Source: Polymyxa betae
Taxonomy: Eukaryota; Endomyxa; Phytomyxea; Plasmodiophorida; Plasmodiophoridae
NCBI GenBank assembly: GCA_003693705.1
Contig: RBZT01000125.1
Location: 1-64,000, forward strand
Length of the DNA stretch: 64,000 nucleotides
Direction of reading: 5' to 3'
A model generated the notes under the pieces. That model did no database searches. It saw only the letters and a program-made list of their open reading frames with translations, and was not told the DNA's origin. Made by a program: the position numbers and the translations under genes. Shown one piece after another: positions 9,540-21,033 of this stretch (positions are counted from its first letter, which is position 1; each line of letters begins with the position of its first letter).

Positions 9540-11457
9540 TTATTTCTTGATCGAATGTGATTGCAATACCTATATTCAGCATGAACGTAAAGCAGTAGAT
9601 TCCAGATTAAATCTCACCTTAAATGATCTGAGTTCAGCTCGATATTTCCCTGGAACTCCCTCCTTCTCCAGCTCTAAGAGCTTGGCCTGTTTAATAGCTT
9701 CAAGCTTAGCACGTTCAGCCATATCATTACGTCGCGCGGCCTGATATTAATCAATGAAAAATTGTTGAAAGTAATGTGAAATGAGGAACCTGTCCCATAT
9801 CTATAACCTTATTACGATCTAGCTTACGAGATTCAAGATCAGCAATCTGTTCAGCTAATACTCTAGATAATCAAGTGAGATGTAATACACAAGTGATATA
9901 CACAATAGATACTCGGCATAATGAGCACGTTTCTGTCGTTCTTCTTGATCACGTTTACCATCAGTGCTTTGCTAATGAATCATGAATCAGGTGTAATCTG
10001 TGATTGGTCATACAGGTCCCCAGCACACCAACCTGCTCTTCAAGAATGTGTAACATTTTGTTGAATTGTTCCTGTTCGATCATGGCCTGTTCTATCATCT
10101 TTCTCTCCTTCTCCATACGTTGAAGTTCACGAGCTGCTGCCAGCTCCTTTTGAATCTTGGCCTGCTTCTCAGCATTAGCTGCCTGCTGAGCTCGCCATTT
10201 CCGCTCATTCTCTTCATGTGCACGACGTGCTCGTAGAGCATCAATCTCTGCCTAAACATCGATTGAATCGGTAATGCGAATGTAAAGCATGTATGAATAA
10301 TATCTAGACCTGATGATCATTAGCTTTCTCTCGTGCTTCAATAAGTTTCCTTTTTTCTTTCTCTTTGGCTTCATTTAATTGAGCTAGTTGTTGATCACGC
10401 TCCTGCTCTTTCATCTCCTTATTCGCTATATACGTTGCAATTTTCTGATCTTCCTCGATATCTGCCTAAAAATATGAACCACTTAACTCAATCTGTCCAA
10501 GTCACAATCAACAATACAACGAACCTGTCGCCGGCGAGCTTTCTCTCTCATCTGTTCTTGATTTGCAGCTACAATCTCAGCAAGTAATGCTTGACCTGCC
10601 TTCTGTCGCTTCTGCTTCTCAGCTTCTAATTGTTTCTCTCGAGCTATAGCCTGCTCTAATAACTGAATGCCTTCCTGAGTCTTCAGCTCCTTCTCACGTA
10701 GTCGTACTTTCTCACGTTCTTTCATCTGATTTATGATCGTCTTAGCACCTATTAATAAAATGTCACAAACATCAAACTCGGATTATAAAGTTAAAATCGA
10801 CCTGCTTTCCGTTCAGCTGCTGCATGTCGATCAATCTCACGTTGACGTTGAATAACCTTCTGACGTTCATATCTAAATTTATATGATCAAATAAATCAAT
10901 AAGTAATAAATATCGACTAACTCCATCATCATATCAAGAAGTTTCTCCTGCTGTTCATTCTCCTTCTTAATGTCATGGGCTTGCTGTACCTGTTTATCTC
11001 GAATAGTGACACATTTAGCATAGAGAACCATTTGGTTCATTCTTTTAACATCGTCATTCTGTTCATCAGCTGCACGACGTGCTTGAGACAGCAATGCCTC
11101 ACGAGCTTGCATCTCTTCCATGTCTAATTCTGATAGCTCAGTTGCCTAATTCAACATTATTGATCTTGGGATCAAGACGCTGGCTCAAACAAACGCCATT
11201 CCAACCTGTGATTTTCTAAACTGTTCCAGTTGAAGCATCCGCGCCTTACGAGCTTTAGCTTTAGCTTGCCGTGACAATCGGATCTCATCGGCTTCTGCTT
11301 TCATACGAAGTTTCTCTTCGTTACTCATCATTGTACTTAACTGTTTAATACGAACGAGTTCATCAGCATCAATAACGACCACATTGCTATCAGGTCGTAG
11401 ATGTTTCTTTTCAGATCGATTCTTTCTCACAACAGGAGCGGATACAGTGGCGGTCAT
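9540..11457 (-). CDS. CFAP45: CFAP45, flagellar doublet microtubule inner protein
   Basis: Ten exons (11206-11457, 10922-11145, 10802-10872, 10525-10748, 10310-10465, 10033-10251, 9913-9971, 9790-9862, 9618-9740, 9540-9569) give about 476 residues, almost wholly coiled coil rich in Glu, Lys, Arg and Gln. VLYAKCVTIRDKQV followed by EKLLDMMMEYERQK is the hallmark of CFAP45 (CCDC19/NESG1). CFAP45 binds inside axonemal doublets and helps flagellar beating. The upstream in-frame start at 11496 is GTG, so ATG 11457 was chosen. The last 30-nt exon is less certain; reading through would end near 9582. It lies head to tail with the FoP gene and close to IFT27. Confidence 0.88.
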
Positions 11458-11606
11458 CTGGCTCAGGGGAATGGCAAGTGTCCTGATTATGACCACGATC
11501 GATATATGTGTACTTATTAGCTAATTGAGATATCGTAATAGTTGAGAGAGTGAGAGAGAATGGACAGGATTTATGTGTGATCCTAGAGAGAAATGCTGAT
11601 GCATTA

Positions 11607-12047
11607 CTAATCTGTAGACTTTTCAGTTGGAATCGATTGATTATCTACAGTGTCCTTGTTGTCAGATTGATTGAAATATGTATCTAGATCATGATCTAGA
11701 AATTCCTTAGAGACCTCAGGTCGACCTGCACCACGACCACCACCACCATTCACAATCAATGTCTTGTTTGTGAACCGGGGGCGACCCCGTCCACGATGCC
11801 CACGACCTCCTCGCCCTGGGCCAGCTCCCCGACCGCCACGTCCTCTAAATCGGTAGCCTCGACCCCGATCTGGGAACCTGGCTGGTGTCGGGACGCCTTC
11901 GGTCGTCCCGAATTTGTTTCGTCGTTTTTCAATGACATTATTGGGCGCCGATTTGGTATTGGCAGGCGATGCTGGTGATCGTGATGGTCGGGACTCTGTA
12001 CCTAAGCCTGCCTCTGGATTGGATGTAAAAACAACACCACGCACCAT
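11607..12047 (-). CDS. FoP-domain RGG-rich RNA-binding protein
   Basis: An unspliced 146-residue protein starting at ATG 12047. Residues 60-115 form an RGG/GRGG tract (RGRGGRGAGPGRGGRGHRGRG). The segment SKEFLDHDLDTYF near residue 115 matches the C-terminal FoP signature (LD.xLDxY) shared by ALYREF/Yra1 and CHTOP, factors of mRNA export. No RRM is present here or upstream, so it is closer in layout to CHTOP than to ALYREF. A nuclear role in mRNA export or arginine-methylated RNP assembly is inferred from the family. Confidence 0.65.
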   Translation of the reverse strand: MVRGVVFTSNPEAGLGTESRPSRSPASPANTKSAPNNVIEKRRNKFGTTEGVPTPARFPDRGRGYRFRGRGGRGAGPGRGGRGHRGRGRPRFTNKTLIVNGGGGRGAGRPEVSKEFLDHDLDTYFNQSDNKDTVDNQSIPTEKSTD

Positions 12048-12294
12048 AATTACATTATGATCTACTGTAAATATATCACTCTATTATTTGTAGTACTTTA
12101 TATTAACAACAGTGTCAGCAATTTTATATCCTATACTAACTCGAACATCCACCAGTCAATTTTGTACTTAGCATGCATTTATTATTCTTCTAGTTTGAAG
12201 GGATTCTTAGAGCACAAAACTGACTCTAGAAATGGCATGGTAATGTAATTGATATTTGGGTCAGATGATACGATCACTTAATATATAACATCAT

Positions 12295-12813
12295 TCACAT
12301 GTCTGAGGCCCTAGCAGGATCAGATCGTTTAGGAACTGCCTTATTACCTGACACTGTATAATGCATAAGATAAAGAAATATACTGTAATGATAAGCTTAC
12401 AAGTTCGAAATGCAATAGGAGTACTTGACTGCTTACCAGGACAATTAAAGCAGCTACATTGTTCAGCACATGGACATGGTTCACCACCTAAACCAATACT
12501 TCATCATCAACATCATAGCTATCAACTCACCATATTACATCCACAATCACAATCTGGGCCCTCTGATTCGTTATCAGATTGGCACTACTTTATAAGATAT
12601 CGACATACTAACCAGGACATTTACATGTCTTCTTCTCAGGCATGTCAGCTGGAACCTTAAATCGAGCTGGACAGTCTGGGCAGCGACATTCTCCAACACA
12701 GATACATGGTTCTCCAACTATATAATTCAGTTAATACCAATCTGATACAATAGACCATATATTGTACTTAGACAGCCACAATCACGACGTTCAGCACCAC
12801 GTCCATGACCCAT
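12295..12813 (-). CDS. Two-domain metallothionein-like protein
   Basis: Five exons (about 12774-12813, 12613-12717, 12539-12553, 12437-12487, 12295-12353) give about 89-91 residues with some 18 cysteines. Two copies of the same module, CGC..GEPC.C...C.C..C, lie near residues 12-32 and 50-70 and are joined by a Lys/Pro linker. The second reads CDCGCGEPCPCAEQCSCFNC. Such Cys-x-Cys spacing binds Zn, Cd or Cu thiolate clusters, so metal storage or detoxification is inferred. The second module is assembled through a 15-nt exon. Two first-intron donors (12767 or 12773) are both in frame. The gene lies between the FoP gene and the divergent kinase. Confidence 0.7.
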
Positions 12814-13120
12814 GATGTTAATTAGGAAATAAATGAATATTTCGGCCTGACTAAAGCATGAGTGGTGAATAGCATAATATCTGAAGCGCATTCCAGACGT
12901 CTTATACCAGACTTCTTTCATTAAATGCAACAACCTTTATTTTTTTTATATATAACAGACCTTAACCAATAGATTTTATAAATCGTAGCATTATTTCATT
13001 GATTCACAAGTCTGTGTTTATTTCCCCAAACTCTCATGCTTTAAAACGAAAATGCAGCAATTTAGGTGGTAATGGGAAAGAGATCAAGGAGGTACGAGAT
13101 ATGAGGTATTACATTTGGCA

Positions 13121-14542
13121 ATGACAGATGTGAGCGTAGACCGAAATGTATATAATGACACATTTGAAAGGAGTAAATGTCAATATAGAGACCATGAAGG
13201 TTGGTTATGGGAGGTTGTTCCCCTTTTATACAACAGAGTCATATGTATAATAGTGCCACTTATACATTCTGGTACTGAGATCAATCATCATCTAGCCCAA
13301 CATCTGCAATCTCTATGCCATCACCATCCTATCCATGATCGAGATCTCATTGTCTATTATCATGAAAGCACCATGTCCTTTCGTTATGGACGAGCATGTC
13401 TACCAGATCGGGGTGCCATTCATATCGAGTCTAATCTGAAATCTATACCTATTGAGATTGCTGATAATCAGGAAATTCAGGTTCCAAAATTGCAAGGTCA
13501 TGTAGCAGTTTGATATCTAATATCATAAGCAGATCTTGAACGCTATCGATATTATGGTTTTTCGTAAAGATCATATTCCCGATAATTGGATTCAAGGTCA
13601 GATTCTAGGACAGGGAGCATTCGGTTGTGTATTTGAGGTCTACTGTATAATTGAATATTGGACCTGATACTGATTAGATTACTTATAGGCTGTTGATGTT
13701 CAGAATGGCACCAGATTAGCAGTAAAACAGATACCGATCTCTGACAATAAGCCCGGTGAGATCAACGACAGGGTTCACATAACTGCAATAGTGAATCATC
13801 AGTAAATGTAATGGTGTGTATTCAGGTGAAAACGTTGTGTGATGAAGTTGAGATGTTAAGGAAGATATCCCATAATAATATAGTGAAATATATGGGTGGA
13901 CGTCTAAATCTTCAACATCAATGCCTCTACATCTTTATGGAACTTATCTCTTCTGGATCTCTTTTACAATTAATTCGGAATTATGGTCCTCTACCTGAAC
14001 AGTTGATATGCAATTATATACGACAGGTTCCAAATCGATGTAATATGTTCGTCTTGCATTAAACCTTCTCATAGATCGTATTGGGATTACAGCACTTGCA
14101 TGCCAATGGTATTGTTCATCGTGATATCAAAAGCAGCAATATTCTACTGACAACAGATGGTATTATAAAGCTGGCAGATTTTGGTGCAGCTCGTCAACTA
14201 CAAGATGTTTGTTGGACATTGGCTGAGAGCAAATCAGTATGTGGGACCCCAGGATGGATGGCGCCTGAGATTGTCAGACAAGGTGTTTGGAGGGCAAGTT
14301 CAGATATTTGGTCATTAGGATGTGTGATGATAGAGATGGGATCTGGTGCTAGACCTTGGCCTGGACTAAATCAATTAGAAATACTATGGATATTAGCACA
14401 TACTGATCGTATACCAAATATTCCTGATAGTATATCAGAAATAGGACAACATTTCATCAGACAATGTCTTCAAATAGATCCAGATTCACGACCTACTGCA
14501 GAACAATTACTTCAACATCCTTACTTAACTCATTACGACTAA
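13121..14542 (+). CDS. STE11/MAPKKK-like Ser/Thr protein kinase
   Basis: Five exons (13121-13501, 13533-13637, 13689-13772, 13826-14026, 14075-14542) give 412 residues. The first 125 are not recognised. The kinase domain shows GQGAFGCVFE (ATP loop), AVKQI (Lys), the catalytic loop HRDIKSSN, DFGAAR, and GTPGWMAPEI, which is the STE11/BCK1/NPK1 pattern. It probably phosphorylates a MAP kinase kinase. The domain reaches the end of the protein, and no regulatory RA or SAM domain is seen. The first intron is only 31 nt. The N-terminal exon is one open frame but could hide a small intron. The ATG at 13121 is used because the frame opens upstream only with TTG. Confidence 0.85.
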
Positions 14543-15306
14543 TAACTATCCTTCCGAACGATCATGCAATTCTTAATCCAAGTTCAAGTTCGCCATTTCG
14601 GACAATTTACAGTCGAAACTCTAAAACAAGTTTGTCAAAAATGACAAACTTAAGAAGTATATTTCAGATTGACTAAAGCGATTTTCGATTATGCTTTTAG
14701 TGTAAACAGGGAAGAAGATGGTTAGAATAGGAAGCATCTGTAAAGAACTGTAAGGAGGCAAATCTCAGTGAACAGTCCACCTCCGTCTGTTTTGAAGCTA
14801 CTGTAGCAGATGATCCCTCAGCAACATCAACTCGTCACTATGATCTAAAATGATCGTTGATTGATAGAATCTCATCCTGTAATGGTAATATGATGCAACT
14901 TGCTTCGTTTCCAGTGAATAGATACAGTACGCTTCGGTCAAAGCTGTTGTCATCTGCTATTATTTAAATTGCTTTCCAAAACTGATATCAACGTTATGGG
15001 ATCGGTTGTGTCGGTATGGCAAATTTACTCAAAGGATCAAACTTCGAGCGGAAAGTGAAACCAGAAAGTCGAAATTGCTGATTTGGGATTTCGACGTGCT
15101 TCCAAGAAACTGCGAAGTTCAAATTGTTGGTTTTGGAATTGATTTGAGTTTGCGTGCGTGAGTCGTGATTTCTGATCCTTTTATTTGTCTGTCTCTCTAC
15201 ATATACTTGTCTGTCTCTGTCTCTCTCTCTCCTCGATCTGCGCCTTTGTCTCATTGTTTTATATTCATTCTTATAACTCTCTTTAGTAGTTGTATTCTAC
15301 GTCAGT
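14543..15306. other. Intergenic region with hairpin and possible exon
   Basis: A perfect 10-bp inverted repeat with a four-base loop lies at 14628-14651 (AAGTTTGTCA / TGACAAACTT). A plus-strand stretch after an AATAG acceptor-like site near 14728 reads open for about 40 codons (…EQSTSVCFEATVADD…) to a TGA near 14850. It could be an unassigned 3' exon or chance. A CT-rich run (TCTGTCTCTCTC) precedes the pinin start at 15200-15235. Confidence 0.35.
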
Positions 15307-16808
15307 ATGCTGGCACTCTCCAGTCAACTTCATCGACTGCGAACTTCTCGTAAGCAGATTGCCGGCAAAATCGAGGCTATCAAACGTCAGGTTCAGTTTG
15401 AGAATCGGCCCAATTCGCAATATACGGCGTAAGAATTGATTACGACTGTTTTCTTGCTCAGATTATCAACGAATGTGTACTTTTTCGTTTAGATCTGGCC
15501 TTAAACGTAACCGTGACGAGAAGGAAGACGACAAGAGTCGACGCTCGTCTCTACGCCCTGATGATTTGCCTGAAGTATCTGAACCTGTACTCAAAAAAGT
15601 ATGCACATATTAACTACTTGTATGCTTTATTGATACGAGGTGTTTAGCCGAAGATATCGTCTATTGCTGCACAAGTTCAGCCTGAGCCAGACCAATCAGA
15701 TAATTCACCAGGACTTGGGTTAGATGCACAGCCATCAGCAGCAGATACAGAAATGACAGATTCAGCAGCTGCTGATAATAATCTGGTACAACCAACACCT
15801 AAGAAGAGATCTAGGCAGACTGATATCATCAGGGTATGACATCGGTTCCTTCCTCTTTTGTTTCTTATATATATCTACATAGAATCGAAGGATGTTCGGT
15901 GCTTTGCTTGGGCATTTGAATAAAGCCAAGGAAAACATCACCGACGAGCAACAGGCTGAAAAAGCTCAGCGCAGAGCGGTTTGTTGGTTTCAAATCACTT
16001 TCCATTATGTATTAACATGAGATTTGCAGACGCTCGAGCAGCATGTACAAGAGCGTATTCAAAATGATACAGCTCAGATTAGAGATGAGAAGCTGAAACA
16101 ATTAAATGAGGAAATGGAACGTGAGCAGACGGTATTGTAATCATTGATAATGATGGTATTGTCTGTAATTTTGTTTTCAATAGAATCTCAATGAGACAAT
16201 GGAGAAACTTATTCAGACTGAGAATAAAATGAAAGCAGCTCGTCTTGTAGACAGGCACGTGCGTAATGCTGGTCTGATACAGACTTCAACACAGCCTTTC
16301 ATCTTCTGGAAACCGCGATTGCACACATCTCGTACCAAAAACATGCTGCTCAGGTCCCGTAAGAAGACAAAAGAAGCTCTGCGAGAGACGATTGCCAAAT
16401 GGGTAAAAATCCATCCATTATTTTATTGAATCGCTCGTCCTTAACGCCTCATAGGGATTCAACAGTGTCGAAGAGTTCGAAGATCTTTTGAAAGAGAAGA
16501 AACCGTCAGAAAGTAATGCCAACAAAGTGTCCAATAAACGAGATAAAGATGATGGTGAAGGAGGCGAAGATCGCAGCTCTCAAGATGAAGATATGAGGGA
16601 TAAAGGGAATGAAGAACAGGGCGAGGCGGTCGATCAGGAACCTGCTGCTAATCATACTGTCGAAGAACAGCCTGAAGAGCAGCAACCAGCTGACAATACA
16701 GAACCAACAGATCCGGTTGAGGAAGAGACCAATAAGGAAGGTGTTGTGGTTGTAGTTGGTGAAGTTGAAGCAAATGATATGACAGGTATGGATGAACCTG
16801 AAGCCTAA
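15307..16808 (+). CDS. PNN: Pinin-like exon-junction/splicing protein
   Basis: Seven exons (15307-15428, 15493-15598, 15648-15833, 15883-15978, 16030-16131, 16184-16402, 16455-16808) give 394 residues. RNRRMFGALLGHLNKAKE near residue 140 is the pinin/SDK/memA signature, followed by a long charged coiled coil and the conserved stretch …TSTQPFIFWKPR… that matches pinin's T+TKPHLFYIPG block. The N-terminus (SSQLHRLRTSRKQIAGKI) resembles the pinin_SDK_N region. The C-terminal 110 residues are low-complexity and acidic, ending EPEA. Pinin works in the nucleus with exon-junction/ASAP-type complexes in alternative splicing. It lies 540 bp from the convergent NIPA gene, a gap in which I see nothing coding. 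Confidence 0.85.
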
Positions 16809-17347
16809 AATCTGTTTACTTCACGTTGCAGATTCGTAATTTATAAGATTATATTCATTATTACACAACCAACATATCATCATGTAATCAATGGATAATG
16901 CATTCCTCACAATTTTATCTCTTTGGATTACTGATTCTGAGAGATCTGCAAATTTCTCCTGTCAGCTGCCTGACTACTGTACTCTCCATACACAGAGACT
17001 ATGTCTCTCCAATATAGTCTTCCATTATTGTCTTCGAGTCTGTCAACATCTAAGTCGGGTCTGTACTGGACATACACCAACTTGTAAAGTCTTTCACTTA
17101 GCCAGCATGTAATGATCGAGCTGAAATCTTATCTATGAGCATCCAGGTATGCTGGAAGTGCTCCATTGCAATCTAGTAGTTCATTGGATCTCTAAGGCAA
17201 TCATTGATTGTGAATACAGATTATGATGCCTGATAAATTGATATATTTATTCTACTATGTTTAGATTTGAATTTTACGTTGTATCAGACTCTGTTTCTCT
17301 AAACTATAAACAGATTTATCAGCTAGATCTGATCACAAAATTACTCA

Positions 17348-18453
17348 TCACAATGATAATGATTTCGTAACATCCTTACCGAAATATGCAACATCATATG
17401 CTGGTAACCTGTTAGATGCAAATAGCATGACCACAAGTCCAGATAGACATATAAGCAATCCTAGAACAAAGAATGCTATCTCTATGTATGTTAATGATAT
17501 GGATTCCTTGTAGAAGAACATGCCACCACCAATTCCAATAAACACTTCAAATACTGATTTTGTAGGTATAACATAGAGATTCTCATATAATCCAATTGCA
17601 TGATTCATTGTGATGATATTAGCCACAGCCTATACAAACATGTTTAGAGCAATTAGTTCAGATGCATCCATCATATGAATATTACCAATAAGATGGTGGT
17701 GATAATAAAGATCCAGGTACCAAGATGTGTAAACTGATTATTATTATTAAAGCTAACAGCTATCAAGGAGACAGCTCCCCGAATTGCTGTAATTGTTAGG
17801 CCAGCTAATGATCCTGCTAATGCACATAAACACAGCCGATGGAGTTCATATCGTTGTGATCTTGATACAGATGCAAGATTACCAATTGATGTATCAGCTG
17901 GATCAAATATCATAGTGAGATAAAGCAGAGCGAATGTCCATGTTGAGACAATAATCAAGAACATATGAAATGTAGGTGTATGTAATAGAATTTCAATCTG
18001 ATATAGAGTTAATAATTGAAATTTATGAGGACCAGCACATATTGTAATTAGAACACCAGCAATAATCTGTCCAACAATAATCCAATCTAGATAGGTAGCC
18101 TTCTCATTATTAATTATTGGTGATAGAATGACATTAAATGCTAATGTACTAAGTCCAATAGATGCTAATAATGATTCATTAGCATATGCTAATGCTAGAC
18201 ATTCTAATATAGATTCAGCAACAACAAGACTGATACCAGCTAGATTAACAGGCTGATATACAGCTGCAATCTGCTTCTGAATTGGTAATGCCAAGTTATT
18301 CTTTTGTGATAAACTCTGTAAGCAATATCCAATACTGCTACATAATGATGCTATTAATGCTATAATAACACCTTTTAACCATGAATGATGATCAACAGTG
18401 CTAGTTAATAGACGGTCTAAACCGATTATAAGAGCTGGTGATAGACCAAACAT
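17348..18453 (-). CDS. NIPA-family magnesium transporter
   Basis: Two exons (17686-18453, 17348-17629) give 349 residues with about nine hydrophobic helices. The family is NIPA (DUF803), related to drug/metabolite exporters. Diagnostic parts are the first helix GVIIALIASLCSSIGYCLQ, the block LLASIGLSTLAFNVILSPIINNEKATYLDW, corresponding to the NIPA P-L-x-A-L-x-V-I-x-x-A…L.E motif, and the C-terminal VIPTKSVFEVFIGIGGGMFFYKE, corresponding to VVPIYYV.FT…. It probably moves Mg2+ across endosomal or plasma membranes. The frame is open upstream but only with GTG, so ATG 18453 is chosen, 47 bp after the polymerase eta stop on the same strand. Confidence 0.85.
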
Positions 18454-18500
18454 CAATAATATATGACTTGTATATAGTACATGCAGATCGATCTTCACAT

Positions 18501-20202
18501 CTACCTTGACTTTATATCAACATGATCAGTAGGTTTAAAGAATTGCTCGATCTTATGATTAGTAAGTTCTGGATTGGTGAAGTTGTATGCACGTAATGAT
18601 AGAGCCTTGGTAGGTGTGAATACTGGCCCTAACGAATGCAACATTGATATAGCTGCTGATATAATATACTCAGCTGTATATCCAGTTAATTGATATGTTC
18701 TATTGTCATGAATTGTATGAAGTGATATATATCTTGGTACACGATTATACTATAAGACATATTCATATATTGATAGATATAACAAGAGAGTATTGAATAT
18801 ACCATCTCTTGATCTTCAGCAATACGAAGTGCAATCTCCATTCCTAATGTTCTACATGCATTCTCTGCATCATTCACATCTAATTGTTTGGGAAAGAATC
18901 GCGACGCCTGAAATGATTTCGCCGGGCCTTTCTCCACGACCTGCTCATGATCTATTCCTGATCGCATCATGTCAGAATAACTCGGGCCGTACTGGCTCCC
19001 AGTTCGTACCATTACAGAGCTGCCAGAGCCATTCCGCTTTATCTGATTGGAAGATAGCCTTCAATTGATCTAATGTATATTTGGATGTAATATGGGAGGG
19101 ATGTACGACTGCAAGCTTCAAAGATGGTTAAACAATCGTAATATGGATCTATATACATTCCTTACCTTATCTGTAAGAATACGACCAAATTTTCCACCAA
19201 GTCCACGTATTGATGTTAATTCAACTTTACACAGAAAAGTTGATAGAAATCTTGGTAATAATATTGTCTGTTGAAATGGTTTATGCCTGATTAGATAAAT
19301 CAGATTCCTCTATTACAATACAGTATACCAAATGTCGAACATTCCGGCAGCCAATTTGGCGAACGCCTTTCCATTTGCAATTCCAGCAGAACATGTATAA
19401 TCTGATTATAATCAATATCAATAATATAGATAGGTTTGATAGATTTACTTAATTGACGATATACATTATATCGAATACATTGAACAATATGGGAGGCGAT
19501 CATCAAACGAATCTCATCATTAGTTTCTGGTTGAATACGATCCTTTCCTGCTTCATAAATAACACCAACGAATTGATCAGGTATTAAATTATATTTAAGA
19601 CGTTGATCAACAAGTCGTGATAGATCAATAAATACTTCATCTATACTTGCTTTTTCAATAGTTAATAATGAAGAATATGAAGCAATGAGAGATTGAATCT
19701 GAGCACTCGCTGTTCGATATCTCTGCAGACTATACGGGGGTTAGAGTTTAGGGTTTGCAGGGTATTCTAGGGTTTTAACCTGATCTTGCTATTCTGAATA
19801 TGCGATGATGGTGCTTGATTAGGTTCATAAAGATGTGTAATTCCATGATCATCTATTGTATCTGTATGAATAAGTACAAGATCTGGACATTTCTCACGTA
19901 TTGCATCCAGCTCTTGACCAAAATGACGACTTCGAAGTCCACGACCACGAGCTGCATCTAAACACACTCAATAAATGATATGAGTATCTATGCAATGAGA
20001 TTAATATTACAATTAACAGCTATTAGACCCTGCCATTGTAGAACAGCTAAAGGTACATCACGACTAATATTTAGACGATTATGTTCAACTTGCTATCATG
20101 GACAATATATAAATTGATCTCGTGCATGAATACAGAGGTTCAGATACGTACTGCATAGAAACAATCGAGATCGATCAAAGCGATAATTGGTTTGTTTGGC
20201 AT
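18501..20202 (-). CDS. RAD30: DNA polymerase eta (Y-family, translesion)
   Basis: Nine exons (20152-20202, 20011-20092, 19780-19957, 19449-19729, 19341-19401, 19166-19286, 19010-19115, 18803-18957, 18501-18749) give 427 residues. Catalytic motifs are IALIDLDCFYAQVE at residue 7 (metal-binding Asp) and EKASIDEVFIDLS (Asp-Glu pair). NYAARGRGLRS is the eta-type finger segment, SAGIANGKAFAKLA the palm/thumb, and EKGPAKSFQASRFF the little-finger start. It copies past UV dimers. The protein ends soon after NHKIEQFF, which resembles a PCNA-binding PIP box with Asn at the Gln position. No ubiquitin-binding zinc finger follows, so the C-terminal tail is short. The 50-nt third intron contains telomere-like CCCTAA words. 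Confidence 0.9.
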
Positions 20203-20569
20203 TATTGAATGTGTCTATAGAAATAAGGAAATCAGTCTGAAAGAATTAAACGCACGGAAATAACACACATTCATATGAATGTGTATTATTATATAATTAT
20301 ATGAGAATAGATATGAGATGATGTTATACATAATTAGTAGGATGATAATCAACATAATACAGATCATAGAATTGTCTCAATGCAAAAGCGATTAGATTTA
20401 TACCTATAGACTTCATATTATAATCTGATTATATAATAGAGATTCATCTAACCACATGATAACCAGGCTAATCTGATCATAACTTGATCACGACTCTCAC
20501 TGCTATATACGAAACCAATTAGAAAGAAATAGAAGGAGACGACATGAGCCAACTATATTCATATTGCAA

Positions 20570-21033
20570 TTAGAGATCGAATATGAATGAATAAGAAGTG
20601 ATTACATTAAGATTCTGATTCCAAGAGATTGGTGTTATTCTTGGTTGATGATTAACACATGTATATATTATATCAATCATATCGATTATGATAAATACTA
20701 GACCCAGAACTAGAGATAAATACACATAATAGCTCTCTTTAGCAGATGTTCCACGATTAGGTTTCTAATGATATATTACAATAATGACAGAGATGATGAC
20801 AATTAATAATTACCATAATCACCTGTTTGGGTATTAATAATCACACTTGTACTTGTTGATCTGGAATGAGTTATGAGATCTTGCTTTTCCTCATCTAACA
20901 TCTCATCCCAAATACGAAGTAGATCATGTCGATGATGTTTAAGAGCTCGATCCTGAACGTAGAAGCCGATAAGAGCACCGCCTAAAGTCCCCAATATTAC
21001 AGATATTGATGGAGATTTCAATACTGATAACAT
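20570..21033 (-). CDS. Small two-TM membrane protein, unknown
   Basis: Two exons (20823-21033 and 20570-20736) in frame give 125 residues. The first part has a hydrophobic segment ISVILGTLGGALIGFYV near residue 10, followed by a charged helix RALKHHRHDLLRIWDEM. The second exon adds YYVYLSLVLGLVFIIIDMI, a second membrane span. I do not recognise the family; size and the Gly-rich first helix would suit an organelle membrane protein. It is divergent from the MscS gene (297 bp apart). The splice (donor 20822, acceptor 20737) is inferred from frame only. Without it the protein stops after 76 residues at 20803. Confidence 0.5.

Noticed and set aside
12361-12660. 99-codon plus-strand frame rich in His, Ser and Gln
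   Set aside because: It is antisense to the metallothionein-like exons, whose Cys pattern is far more specific.
16891-17112. 73-codon plus-strand frame between pinin and NIPA
   Set aside because: Leu/Ser/Cys-rich without family similarity, in the shared 3' region of two convergent genes.
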